DNA of 64,000 nucleotides from assembly GCF_031755915.1 (NCBI RefSeq), contig NC_083379.1:376001-440000 (forward strand), read 5' to 3'. Below the pieces are notes generated by a model that saw only the letters and a program-made list of their open reading frames with translations, was not told the DNA's origin and did not search any database. Position numbers and translations under genes: made by a program. This document shows positions 12,165 to 24,153 of the stretch, in pieces (the first letter of the stretch is position 1; every line of letters begins with the position of its first letter). Source of the stretch: Ziziphus jujuba (taxonomy: Eukaryota; Streptophyta; Magnoliopsida; Rosales; Rhamnaceae).

Positions 12165-14392
12165 AATTACCGTTTCTGATCTCTCTCTCTCTCTCTTTCT
12201 CTCTATTATGGAATTAAAAATCAGATTCAGATTCAATATATCCATTCCACAGCAATTAAATTGAGATCTATTGAGTAATTCACAGACATTCATGCTCCTA
12301 CAACTACAGTTACTCACAGCTAATATTCCTTTACCAGCCTTTTTTTTTTGGCTGAAAATATCCTTTTACTACTTATGGTAAATGTTACTAATACTTTGCA
12401 TATTCTATTTCTACCTATTTAATTTTATTCTTTATTATTCTTTATTACCATGTCTCTCTACTCTCTACTCTCCTCTTTTTTTGGAAATCCCAACTTTTCT
12501 TTCCTTTTTCTCCATCACCTCTATTTACTTACCATTCTTTTCTTTTCTTTTTACAGCACCAAAACTTTTATTATTATTATTATCATTATTATCAAATATT
12601 AATTAGATGCATTTAATTGTATATTATTTTTTTATACCAAAATTTATGATATGATTTTAATCGATTTTTTTCAATAATCAATCAAATTACTATATCATAT
12701 AGTCCTACTGTTACTACAGTTATGAAATTATGACATATAAAACGTACGTGGGAAAAGAGAAATGGTAGGGTTTAACTAACGCTTAATAGAGTGCAAAAAG
12801 ATAAATGGTTAGCAAATATATTAAATTAAAGTACGAAAAAAAAGGGAAAAGTCAAAGTTGATAAAGTACACTAATGAAGAAAATAAATAAAAAGGCCAAC
12901 TCGGTGTGAATTGCATCTCAATATATATCAAATGCCAGCTAGCCATCATCATTATTTTTCTATCTTTGGATTGATAGAAATTAATTAAGTTCATTATTTA
13001 TGGACATGATTGGTTGATAATGATTTTTCATTTTACTTATCTTGTTTCAAATTTTATTTTATTCATTTATTTTTATGCACGAGTTCTGATGGGTTCACAT
13101 TAATTTATTTCAAAGTCAAAATATATACTTCTTTTATTTATATTGCATATCTTAATGAAAAAGAAATATAGTAATAAATAACAAGAATGATGGGTCAAAG
13201 GAATGGGTTTGAATAATGATGCTGTTGAGTTGAGTTGTGAGAGCAATTGGATTTGGATGGGGGCACAAATGAAGACTATAGTTGATGGAAGAGTATCAAA
13301 CCAACATAGTTAAGTGTTCGAGTTGTTTAAGATATTTGTGATAACTTAAAATCAAAACTATTACAATACTGTCTTACGCTCTCTTTCTTCTTTTTCTTTT
13401 GCTGGAAAAAAAAAAAATCTTTTATTTGTTGCAAAACTAATCCGTCAACACTCAACACCACTAATAGGACTGAGAATGTTAATTTAATTAGAAGATACTT
13501 GAAACAAGAAACAATTATAAGATATATCAACAAGTAATATTGACCTTCAAATTAATATAATATAGGATTAATTACATTTTAGCATATTATATATATTCTT
13601 ATCGAAGCACAAATTTTGCTTTCAAATTTAAAATATTCCATATTAGATCCTTACAATTTACAATTTGTCTTATATTAGCAGAACTCCCAAATTGATTGAT
13701 AAAAAATCTAAAAATTGAAAAAATTTATTAATTTTCTCAATTTACAAATATGTTGAGCAAAAAAAATATCAATTAATTAATAAGAAAACTAATCAATTTT
13801 TTTAATTTTTAAACTTTACGTTAGTCAATTCGGTAATCATTTTTACAATTGGATTAATGCAAAATAAATTATAAAATGAGTATTTAATACAAATATTTTA
13901 AATATGGTGGCTCAATTGCAATGTGACAAAAGTATGAAGTATTAAAATTCAATTAACTCTATAATTTATTTATTTATATAGATGAGTTATTTTTTATATG
14001 CCAAGGGAAATTTTATCATCGGATCTTAAATCAAAATTTGGATTATACTAGCAGTCATTACCAAATATGGTGTTATTTAAAAAGCATTAAAACTCTAATA
14101 TACCCAAATATCCTCTAATTTACTTAAGGTGATATGACATACATATTTATATATACATAACAATATACATATATATATATATATATATATATTTATATGA
14201 AAATTTTATAGTGTGGATGTATGAATTTTTTTGTTGTGTAAATATTCAAAAAGACAACAGTTTTTGTTTTTCAAAAACAATCTTTTTATAAACATCATAA
14301 GATACAAAAACCGTTGTGTTACATTCATACCACAAAAAGATTATATATATATATATATATATATCCATAATGGTCAGACTATAGAAGTTAAA
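11929..14392. other. Spacer upstream of CAT copy C
   Basis: AT-rich spacer containing the promoter and leader of copy C, a (TA)n run at about 12132-12162, a CT run at 12181-12202, and another (TA)n run at about 14168-14192. No coding region recognised. It ends at the target-site duplication of the LINE. Confidence 0.55.
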
Positions 14393-14406
14393 GAAATATG
14401 GTTGTT
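14393..14406. repeat. Left target-site duplication of the LINE
   Basis: The 14-bp sequence GAAATATGGTTGTT is repeated exactly at 17233-17246. It directly abuts the poly(T) tract that is the minus-strand poly(A) tail of the element. Confidence 0.85.
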
Positions 14407-14795
14407 GTTTCCTTTTTTTTTTTTTTTTGCTTTGAATAATGGTTTTATAAAACCAAAAAACCCAGAAACAAAGTTCAACAGACGGAGTTGGCAAAAAGGC
14501 CGCTCTCCTGGGTTACAAAAACCTAAAAAACAGAAGGAAAATCACTAATAGCAAGGTAGCCAGTGATGTCATTTTTTTGACACCATTTACAGACAAAATG
14601 TGCTAAGAAATTATTCTCCCTAGGGGACCAATCAAAACAGACAGTCTACAACTTCTTTTCCAGACACCAAATTTCCTTGAAAATTCCTTCAACTGCCCAG
14701 TGGTAAGATTGAGAATTTGGATTGTTGATTTTGTCAATCACGTTCCACGCATCTGAGATACAGCGTACTTTGGACCAATTCCTCGATAGCTAATT

Positions 14796-16110
14796 TTAGA
14801 ACCTGCAGGAAACCAAATGCTTCTGCCACCTCTGGAATATCTGATTCAAAATGAATGGCTTTAATTTTTGCACCTCACCAAGATGGTTTCTGGCCACAGC
14901 TCCTATTGTACTCCTTCCATATTTTATTGCAGCATCAGTGTTGATTCTTATACACTGAGAAGGGGTCTTTTTCCATGAAGAGCGGTTGCTATAGAGGGGA
15001 GAAGCCACTTTCTAACTGGTCTTGGAGATGACAGCTCTTTCTTCTATAAATCTGTTAGTTAGCCACACCATAGTGCTGTCCAAAGAGAGCTTAAAGTTAT
15101 CATAATGGGTATTGTTTCTGATTTTCCAGATTTTGTCCAAAGTTATCGCAGCATAGAGAAAGAAGTCTTCCTTGTCAGTTGAGTGCACTGGGAGCACTCC
15201 TCCCAGATCTGCAATCATCATTAGTTTCCTTTCGAAAGGTTGGTCCTCAAAAGGTTCCCATTTAATGCTCCGTGGTAAAGCAAACCAAATGGCTTTAGCC
15301 ACCTGACAGTGGAAAAATAAGTGGCATTCTATTTCTAAGCAACCACATTCATGCACACAGTCTTTATCATTAATTTCCATGTTTCGAGATATAAGATTTG
15401 AAACAGTTACCAGACCGTGGTTTGCTAATTTCCATAAGAAAAACTTCAATCTTTCATGAATCTTGGAATTCCACGCTTGCTTCCACCAATGAGAACCAGA
15501 GAAATTATTCCAATATTCTAACTTGAATGCTGATTTCACTGTAAAGCAGCCGCTTGAAGTTCCCATCCAAATAAGCCTATCTTCCAAGTTTCTATTAGTT
15601 AGAGGAATTTTGCAAATATTGTTGATAGTCTTTCTATCAAACAGTTGTTGTAGTCTGACCAGATTCCAGCTACCATCCTCATTTAGGAGGGAGTCAACCA
15701 ATCCACAATATTGGGTCGCTTCATTGGAGACGGGAGTGGGTTTGAAATTTGTGTTGTTGGGAACCTAAGGGCGCTCCCAAATATTTATGCTGGAACCTTT
15801 ACCCATTCTAAAGCACTAACCATTCATGATGATCTTCTTTGAAGACAAAATGCCTTTCCACGCCCACGAACTGTTTTTCTTCAATTTGCATTTCAGGAAA
15901 GAGCTCCCAGCAAAATACTTAGCCTTTAAGGCTTTCACCCAAACTTTCTCCGATTCACGAGCAAGATGCCATCCAAGTTTGCTAAGAAGCGCCATATTCA
16001 TGTCCTTAAGTTTCCTAATGCCAAGACCACCAGCATATTTGGGTCTGCATATTTTTTACCAGGAAATGGGTGTAAAGTTTTTCTTCGCATCTCCTCCACT
16101 CCACAGAAAA
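14796..16110 (-). pseudogene. LINE ORF2 C-terminal part: RT tail, zinc-binding domain, RNase H-like segment
   Basis: Successive frames on the - strand read KICRPKYAGGLGIRKLKD and MALLSKLGWHLARESEKVWV (typical plant LINE RT tail) at about 15816-16080. A zinc-binding region with FTVKSAFKLEYWNN and AWNSKIHERLKFFLWKLANH follows at 15012-15701. An RNase H-like start with INTDAAIKYG and GAVARNHLGEV lies at 14796-15008. A TAA falls before KICRPK, and the parts lie in different frames. No function expected. Confidence 0.85.
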
Positions 16111-16265
16111 AGTCATAATTGAATAACATCAGATTTATATAGATTCTATAAAATTCTGAATTGAATACCCTAATATTTTAATAAATTCCATAAAAATCTT
16201 AATTGGATACCTTTGGACTTTTAAAATCTTTTAAAGTCTATTAAATTCCTAATCGAATACACCCT
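16110..16265. mobile_element. Small AT-rich insertion with repeated AATTGAATAC motif inside the LINE
   Basis: The RT reading frame breaks after RMSSKE and resumes as FLWSGGDAKKNF. The roughly 150 bp between are very AT-rich. They hold four imperfect copies of AATTGAATAC at about 16117, 16159, 16200 and 16251, spaced 41-50 bp. Each lies next to a variant of TTCTATAAAATTCT or AATTCCATAAAAAT. It looks like a short non-autonomous element or an expanded internal repeat. Terminal inverted repeats are not obvious and the family is unknown to me. Confidence 0.6.
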
Positions 16266-17232
16266 CCTTACTACTCATCCTCTCGATATCATTACACCAT
16301 TTGGAGGGGAGTTTAGCAGCAGCCATTGTGTAAAGTGGAATAGCGCTCATGACGGATTTAATCAAAGTGTGTTTTCCTGCTTGAGAGATCAATTTTGCCT
16401 TCCAGCCTTGAAGCTTCAATTCCACCTTCACTTTGAGAACTTCATAATTTTTTGTGCGGTTTCTGCTTACAAACATCGGATTTCCAAAGTACTTGGTTTC
16501 TCTCGTCAACTCCTTCAAACCGAAGGACTTTTTGATGTCCGCCTTTAACTTCCCTTTGGTAGACTTTGAAAGGAAGCATCCTGACTTGACATAATTGATT
16601 TTTTGTCCTAAACAGCTGCAAAACAGGTTCAGACAATCTACTACCTCATGAACTTCTTCCATGTTTGCCTTGCAAAACGGCAAAATGTCTCCTGCAAATA
16701 GAAGGTGAGAGATTGGTGGACTAGATCGACCGATTTTTATTCCATGGATTCTTCCTTCTCTTTCAAGCTTTAGGAGCATCCTAGACAGCAGCTCAGAATA
16801 AAGAGTGAAAAGGAAAAGGGAGAGTGGGTCCTCTTGCTTTAATCCTCTTTGCATATCAGTTTTGCTAAACACACTGCCATTTAGAAGTAACTCCACAGAG
16901 TCAGGAGAGATGCAACATAGGATGAGAGCATTTACCTTGCTGGAAAAAGCAAGCTTTGATATGATTCTCGTTAGCAAGCCCCAATCAACTCTGTCGTAAG
17001 CTTTCACCAAGTCAATTTTGAGGCCTACAATGCCACTGCCACTACTCCTCCTCTTCATTGTATGTAAAATCTCATTCATAAGGATAGAATTCTCTCCAAT
17101 CCATTGACCCAGGATGAAGTCCCCTTGAGAAGGAGAAATTAGCTTATCCAGAATAGGCCTGATTCTATCAGTCAGGATCTTGGACACTATCTTGTTAGTT
17201 GTATTACAGAGGCTTATCGGCCTAAGCTGGTT
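16266..17232 (-). pseudogene. LINE ORF2 reverse transcriptase fragment, inactive
   Basis: A frame of about 310 residues with non-LTR RT landmarks in order: SPSQGDFILGQWIGENSILM, VGLKIDLVKAYDRVDW, RGLKQEDPLS, HLLFAGDILPF and WKAKLISQAGKHTLIKSVMS. The catalytic FADD box reads FAGD, so one metal-binding aspartate is lost. The frame continues to the 5' truncation point near 17230 and lacks the N-terminal endonuclease. It is cut at its 3' end by the small AT-rich insertion. Confidence 0.9.
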
Positions 17233-17246
17233 GAAATATGGTTGTT
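17233..17246. repeat. Right target-site duplication of the LINE
   Basis: GAAATATGGTTGTT, identical over 14 bp to 14393-14406, and next to the truncated 5' end of the RT coding sequence. Confidence 0.85.
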
Positions 17247-18033
17247 TTGTTGTAATGTTATATACATATATAGTAAATTATTTGAGGGATTATGTTGAGT
17301 GGTACTCTAGAAACCATGTGAAGAGTGACATTTCAATACATATTAGTTAAGCAAAAATTCTAATATCAAATTGCTATTACATTTTAGTAGCCACGATAAT
17401 ATGTATATCTCTATCATCTATTAATTACACGACTTTTTTCAACATTGTTTGCGTAGCGGGTTAGTGGGTTGCCTCATCAACTTGGGCCCTTCATCATTTT
17501 CCTTCATTTTTTTTTTTTTTTAATTTTTAAAATTCAAGTTTTGCATTATACGATTTTATAATATGGAAATACAATTCCATAAATTAAGACAGACTACTTG
17601 GTAAGTTAAAAATAAAAAACTGCAGCCTCGCCAACATTTTAAATCGGATACCCAAACATCCAAAACCATCATGTCCAAAAGAATCAGAATTTTCCATTAA
17701 TTAAACAGTCCCATACTAATGTCATATTGGATACGCAAAAGAGCATACGCTTGAAATTAATCCTGATCTATATTTGATACACTTGTAATTCAAAAATACA
17801 CATCCCCTGAGGGAGATATAACAAAATTTCTGTAAAGCTACCAACAAAATGCTGCTTTAGCAAAGAAAAAAAAAATGGTAAAAAGAATGAATGCAACATT
17901 AAAAATAGAGGAAAAAGAAAAAGGAATAAGAAGAAGAAGAAAAGAAAGACCCAAAATCAAAGACCTATGTGTAAAATTTGAGCAACTGCAAAATGTCATG
18001 ATGATAACGGTCCAAGTTGCGATTCACCAACAA
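17247..18033. other. Spacer and 3' UTR of CCC1
   Basis: AT-rich sequence following the LINE. The part from about 17800 to 18033 lies just past the CCC1 stop codon on the - strand and is probably its 3' UTR. No other feature recognised. Confidence 0.55.
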
Positions 18034-21000
18034 TTACGTGAATAGAGTTACAACATCCTTTCGGTATCCTCGTACAATCAAAAGCCTTGGCACCTTGTCC
18101 ACCAACAAATCCATGTATTCCATATAGAAGTATGCTGGGTGGTCAACCGGAGGTGGGGGTAGACTCACAAGCACAACTGCAGCCATTCTTGAGTATCTTA
18201 AAATTGTCGAATTCAATTTCAGTGTTGTGTAAAGAAACTTCTCCACCTGCTGCTCATTCAAATTCACAGGCTTCCCATCAGCCATCAATGCAGTCCCTTC
18301 GCTCTCAGCTTTTGCCTTCATATCGGCCAAATAATTGGCGATACGCTGCTGAGCACCAGTGAACACTTCTAATGATTCATCTTGATGAGATCCACCCTCC
18401 GCTTGTGCATTCCATGATTTCATAGTAATGACAATCACTTCAGCTTGCAATCGAAGATCATACAAAAACTTCTTCACATCAGCCTTAAGCCCCTCTGCTT
18501 CATCATCTTCCTCTGCAATGCAGAATACTTGAATTTTACAGCTTTCAAAGCTCTCTTTGTTAAGGAGGAGTTGAGAAAGCAGAAGCATAAGACCACCATC
18601 TCTCACTATCCAATACAAATCAATTGTTCCATACTGCCTCTGATACTCATTTGGCCATTCATCAAGACCTTTGACAATAACAACAGCCTTATTAGCAACA
18701 ATGCAATCGTTAATTATTCCAACAAATGTGGCAGGGATTTCTGTTAAGTTTTCCCGTCGCCATATTTCAGGGTACCGCATCACAACAATGTTCGGCTTGA
18801 GATTTCCAAGACCCATTGTCTGCACAATGCCACGGAAGCCTTCGGACATATTGGGAGCGACAACTATCTCAGCTACACCTTCACAATTCTTGTAGTCAAT
18901 ATAGGTTGCAAGCTGTTTGCAGGCGTTCTTGGCATCTTCAGCATGTTCATGGTAGTCTCCATCTAGTATAGAAAAAAATATGGACATTCCTCGACCTTTT
19001 TTCTTCATGCAGTTGGCAAAGTCAGCAAGTTTTGGATGACATGGTACATTTTCTGGCAGCTTCCCCCATGGACGGCAAAATACCAAGGGGATAGGATACC
19101 AATTCTTTGGGTGGACTTGGCTAGCTGCAAATGTAATCAAAAGTTGAAAAACAAGAGAACATAAATTCACACATCAATAGTACAAGAATTCACATGCATC
19201 TGCATCAACGGTAAAATGAAACCTGGAGACCAGGTTCTTCATCATAAACCACCAAGTAAAATATTACTGTCCATGCTAGTGGAAATCACATATACCGTGG
19301 ATTGTTCTATTTTAGGGCAATATAGTGGATTTTAAAACGAGTTTTACATGTGACTCATATAAATTCAGGGCCAGCAAAACTGTAACAACAACACAAAGCT
19401 TAGGTTTTTTAATGCAATACATATACAGATTAGTTTTTTTCATGAATATACAAACCTCCAAGTGATCGAAGACTGCGCAGAGCTAGTTGGAAGTAAGCAC
19501 TCTTGAAACCATCACCCCAGTCCCCAGCCTTTCCTTTAATGCTCACATAGTAATATATTAGGCTTGCAAGGGCTAGAGATACCACAGTAAATGACCAAGA
19601 GATCAAGAACATGATCACTGCATGAGAAATGCAAACGGGAGGTAAATACAATTTAAAAAGGAATCAAATTCACACAGGCAGCAGGTTATGGACCCAAATT
19701 TGCACGTGCACTCTTGCATGAAAGGGCATGTACCATTTTATAGCAATAATTACTATAATATTCAACCAAAAAAAAAAAAAAAACCATCATTTTTCTAAAC
19801 ATTTTGACACTAACAAGTGCGATCAATGTATCTCCTGAATTACATCATCTAACAAATAAACCTATCATTTTTCTAAAATTCCTGACAGGAGCCATCATTC
19901 AATCAGTCCCGATTACGAGAAAGAAACAAATCCTTTAAAGCAAAAGTTCAAGCAATGAAGTCAACTAAAAATCTCTAAGGATATGCAAGCTAAATTTCCC
20001 AAACTGATTCCTACGCTTTATCTATGTGTTTGAAACAAGGGACATAATATTTTAAATAAAAATCTATCAGGATGATGACATGGATATTCAGTATAGACAT
20101 ATCAGGAAGAGGATAAAGCAACCTAAGTGTGCATCCAGTTAAATAATTTACTAGATATTCTCCAAGATAGACAAGAGTAACCCGATTTAAGTAGAACCTT
20201 CACCATAATCTTGTATAAAGTGGCAAGTGAAATATTTTGAATATAGAAAAATAAATAAAATTTAGAATTAGACATACCAATACAAAGAGATGCTCCAAGA
20301 AGAGAAAGGCTCCAATGGTGAAATTTCCACCGAGGACGCCAGCTGGGAGCATCTAAAAGGTCCAGAAGGAAGCAAGATAAGTTCACACCAGCATAACAGA
20401 GAAGGAAAAACATAGTTATAGTCGGTGTGATAAGATCCAGATTCCCAATTATGACACACCCAATGCAGAGAACTGCAGTAAAGAGGGTAGCAATATGAGG
20501 CTCATTCCCTTCAGCAACCTTGAAGTAGTTAAGAACAGGTAAGATATCATCATTAGCAATTGCTGCAAGAAGGCGTGGGGCACCAGTCAGACTTTGAAGT
20601 GCAGCACCTAAGGTGGAAAGAATAATTCCAATGTAAATAATTGCCGGGAAAGGCCAAGCAATAGTAGCTGCGAGTAGCCTGCATAAAAAGTCCCATTTTA
20701 GCCTTGAATCATTATTTAACATATGCATAGACATTTATATATCATAGTATAATATATAAATTGTCAACTAAGTAGACAACCAAATATCAATTGACCAGAA
20801 CAAACACTTAGGACTACAGCTTCTAATTTTGAGAGCAGTCACTCTACAAGCTGAGAATTTAATTTTCTCATGAATTTAAATTATGAGACTTCACAAGTTA
20901 TTTGCTTATTTGATTTGAACAATGGGATTTGCGTATTGGTCTTATTTTTAGCGTTGGTGGATGTATATCCTTACCATTATTTTGAACCAACAGTTAATTT

Positions 21001-23151
21001 GGAAGACTACCATTCCTAATAATTTTAAATATTGAGTATGTGATGCAAAGAGATCTTAAATGGCTCTATCTATCTCCATATTGGTTTGTAATGTAGAGGA
21101 AGTGCTGAACATTTGTTTCCGCATTGCCTAGTTTCACTGAGGTCATGGATTCGGTTGTTGGAGATTCAAGACGGTTCCCAAAAGTTATGGTTCTATATTT
21201 GTTTCGTTTTTTAATAAGAAACAAAACTTTCTTTTTAATAGAAAACCATATAATACATAAATAGAGGACAAGAACTCCTCAAATATCACAAACAAAAGAA
21301 GAAGAAGAAGAAGGGAGAAAAAAAAAAAGAACAACAATAGACAAAATCTAGCAATCACCTTCATAGAAACAAACCTTCAAACATAAAGTTTTATTCATGA
21401 AAATGCATAAACTTTGAATTCATTAGAAGATAATGCCTAGAAAGAAGCCTCAAACGTAAATCGAGTTCAAACATAATTCAGATCATGAAAGTTATAACTT
21501 AACTTCATCAAATCGTGAAAGTTAAAAGAATAACTTTACCCTTTGTATTAATTTCTCTTCAACCAAATTACTGAAAACATAAAACTGCGTATCTCCATAA
21601 AATGTTCAGTGTTTTGTCACCTCCAAAACCCAATAAAAGAAACCAACCAAGAAACAGTAACAAGACTAATGATAAACCCCAAAAAATAAATGATCAACAG
21701 ATTTGCAACCTTTCCTACATATGATACACCATGAGGGAGAAAAGCCAATATGTGGTTTTCATCTTTGCACAAATCAGAGGTATTAACCTTTCCATGACCT
21801 AGTAGCCAAATAAAAATACAAACTTTGATAGGGAGGTAATCTTTCCAAAAACTTTAGGACATGAAATATTATAGTAAAAGTGCAAAACCTGTAGGAGATT
21901 AATCAGAGGATAAAAATGTTAATCTGGAGTTAGAAGCTTCTTAAGAGCATTAAGTTTGTTGGAAAAATGATATAGAACGTTTTATAGGGAATTGTCTTTA
22001 TCACAAAATAAATTTGTAGGTTTTTACTTTTCCCACTTCTTAACCAGTTACTAACATGAAAATATATGCAAAAACTGATGGACTCAAAAGGCATAAACCA
22101 TATGAGTTGTCACACAATCAAAACAACAGTCCGCTAAAGAATAGATACAAGGAATAAAAAAAATAATAAAAAAAAAAAGAAAAACCAAAGTTTAAAAAAA
22201 ATGCAATTTATGTAGACTTCTGAAACAAAATAAGTCACACAAAACATATATAGACTAAAAAATAAAAGTGACAACTTGCGGAATTATGAATACCTGTCAG
22301 TCATAAGCTTTTCTCTGGTAGCAACGGCACCAAATAAGAAGACAGAAACTATATACATTGCAGTAGTGGTAAGAGTTGCGGCTAATGTTCCGATGGGAAT
22401 TGAACGCTGAGTGTCTTTCAGAGAAGCTGATCTATTTGAACCTGCCATAATTCCTGTGACAGCAGGGAAGAAGAGACCAACCATTGCACTGGAAAATTAA
22501 ATAAATAACATAGTCAGAAAAAAACATGAGTAAGTTACAAACTGACAACTCAAACCCAAATCAATTTCAAAACAATATGTTTCCATGTCCCAGAGGAATA
22601 TTGACACCAAAAAAGGTCATCCAGTTAGTCACAATATTTGCCACATCTATTGTATGTTTGACTCAAAACACAAATATATTCTAATGGTCCTATCTAATTG
22701 GTAAGTCCTTAAATTTGGAAATCAAAAACAAATTCAACTGCAATCCAATGAAATCATTTAGGCTTTAGGCTTCATTTAATTACTAGGATCAATTAATTTC
22801 CTCTCCTATCACCAACAAATAGTAATTTCCATTAGAAATTACTCAAAAGAACCATTTGACATGATACTGAATAATGATTAGAACATATCATACATATTTC
22901 TCATATAATCATAATTGATCAATAAAAGTTCAGAAGAGATTTTTTAAATGAAAGAACACTATGTTTTTAATTGAAGAACAAGAAAGGGTTGAAGCAAGAC
23001 ATACTGATCAGGATACTAAACGATTGACATATATCATCTTATATTCTTATTTTACAATACCAAAAAGTTCTTCCCTAAATTTTTAATATAGGGAGAAGCC
23101 AACTTAAATTTAAGTTATATTCAACTCTAAATACTTTGAAATGTGGACAAT

Positions 23152-23250
<99 letters not shown>

Positions 23251-23252
23251 CG

Positions 23253-23307
<55 letters not shown>

Positions 23308-24121
23308 GCACGCACACACACACACACAAAAGGTGATGGTCTATTTGCTAGTACACATGTAAGATCTACATATTAATTTTTTTCCGCTTTCTATAAGTTC
23401 TCAGCTATTGAACAAAGCTTACAGTGAAAGAGAATGTTCAGAGTGTTTTTGTTAGCTTATATGCATAGTTGGGGCCACTTCCAAACAACTAAAGATTTAC
23501 TGTAACAACATTAACTACATGTAACTAAAAATTATCTATGGCCATGGCTTACTTGAAATTCCAGGATACTTTTCCATCAGGATCAGGAATTCCAGCACTG
23601 TTAGTATTCTGATAATCCGAACCCCAATTATCTTTGAGAGAGTCCAAACTCAAGCCAGTTACTCCCTCTGCACGGAACATTGGAAGAAATAATATGTACT
23701 CAGTTACTCCACCAGTGAAATATAAAATCCAGAATTAGCGTGCGTACACAAACAAAATGAAAAATGAAAATAAAAAGAGTTTAACTAGATCAAAAGTTAA
23801 TGGAACAATAGACTGAAAAGTACTACTGAGTAGATATAAGAGATAATGGTAAATGATATTGATTGAAACTAATTTCCATACTTTGCAATTGAATTCTACC
23901 TTCACAAGAAGTTTTTGTCTCTGAAGGCGATAATAAATTCCTAGTTTAGCATAAAATGCCAATAAATGATAGTCAACTAACATATTGTTCCATTTCTCTT
24001 AACTTTCTCACCCTTCCATAATCTTTGCTTAGTCTCACTAATCTCTTATTAGCTCTCTCAGATCTAAGTTCATTGTCAAGATTTGTTCATTGAGGTGAAA
24101 AAAAATTATTCAAAGTCGCAT

Positions 24122-24153
<32 letters not shown>

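Larger units (their letters stand above)
14407..17232 (-). mobile_element. 5'-truncated LINE (L1-like non-LTR retrotransposon), decayed
   Basis: The element lies on the - strand, about 2.8 kb. Its 3' end is an A-rich tail (18 T at about 14411-14428 on the + strand). Its 5' end stops inside the reverse transcriptase at the block QLRPISLCN. From 5' to 3' it encodes RT, the zinc-binding region typical of plant LINE ORF2, and an RNase H-like segment. The upstream endonuclease and ORF1 are missing, as expected of incomplete target-primed reverse transcription. It is flanked by a 14-bp exact duplication. Stops, frame changes and a mutated catalytic motif show it is inactive. Confidence 0.92.

Noticed and set aside
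15523..16122. Two + strand frames within the LINE region
   Set aside because: Antisense shadows of the degraded LINE ORF2 coding sequence.
23075..23376. Several frames encoding His-Thr or Cys-Val repeats
   Set aside because: They are translations of the CA/GT microsatellite in a CCC1 intron, not genes.
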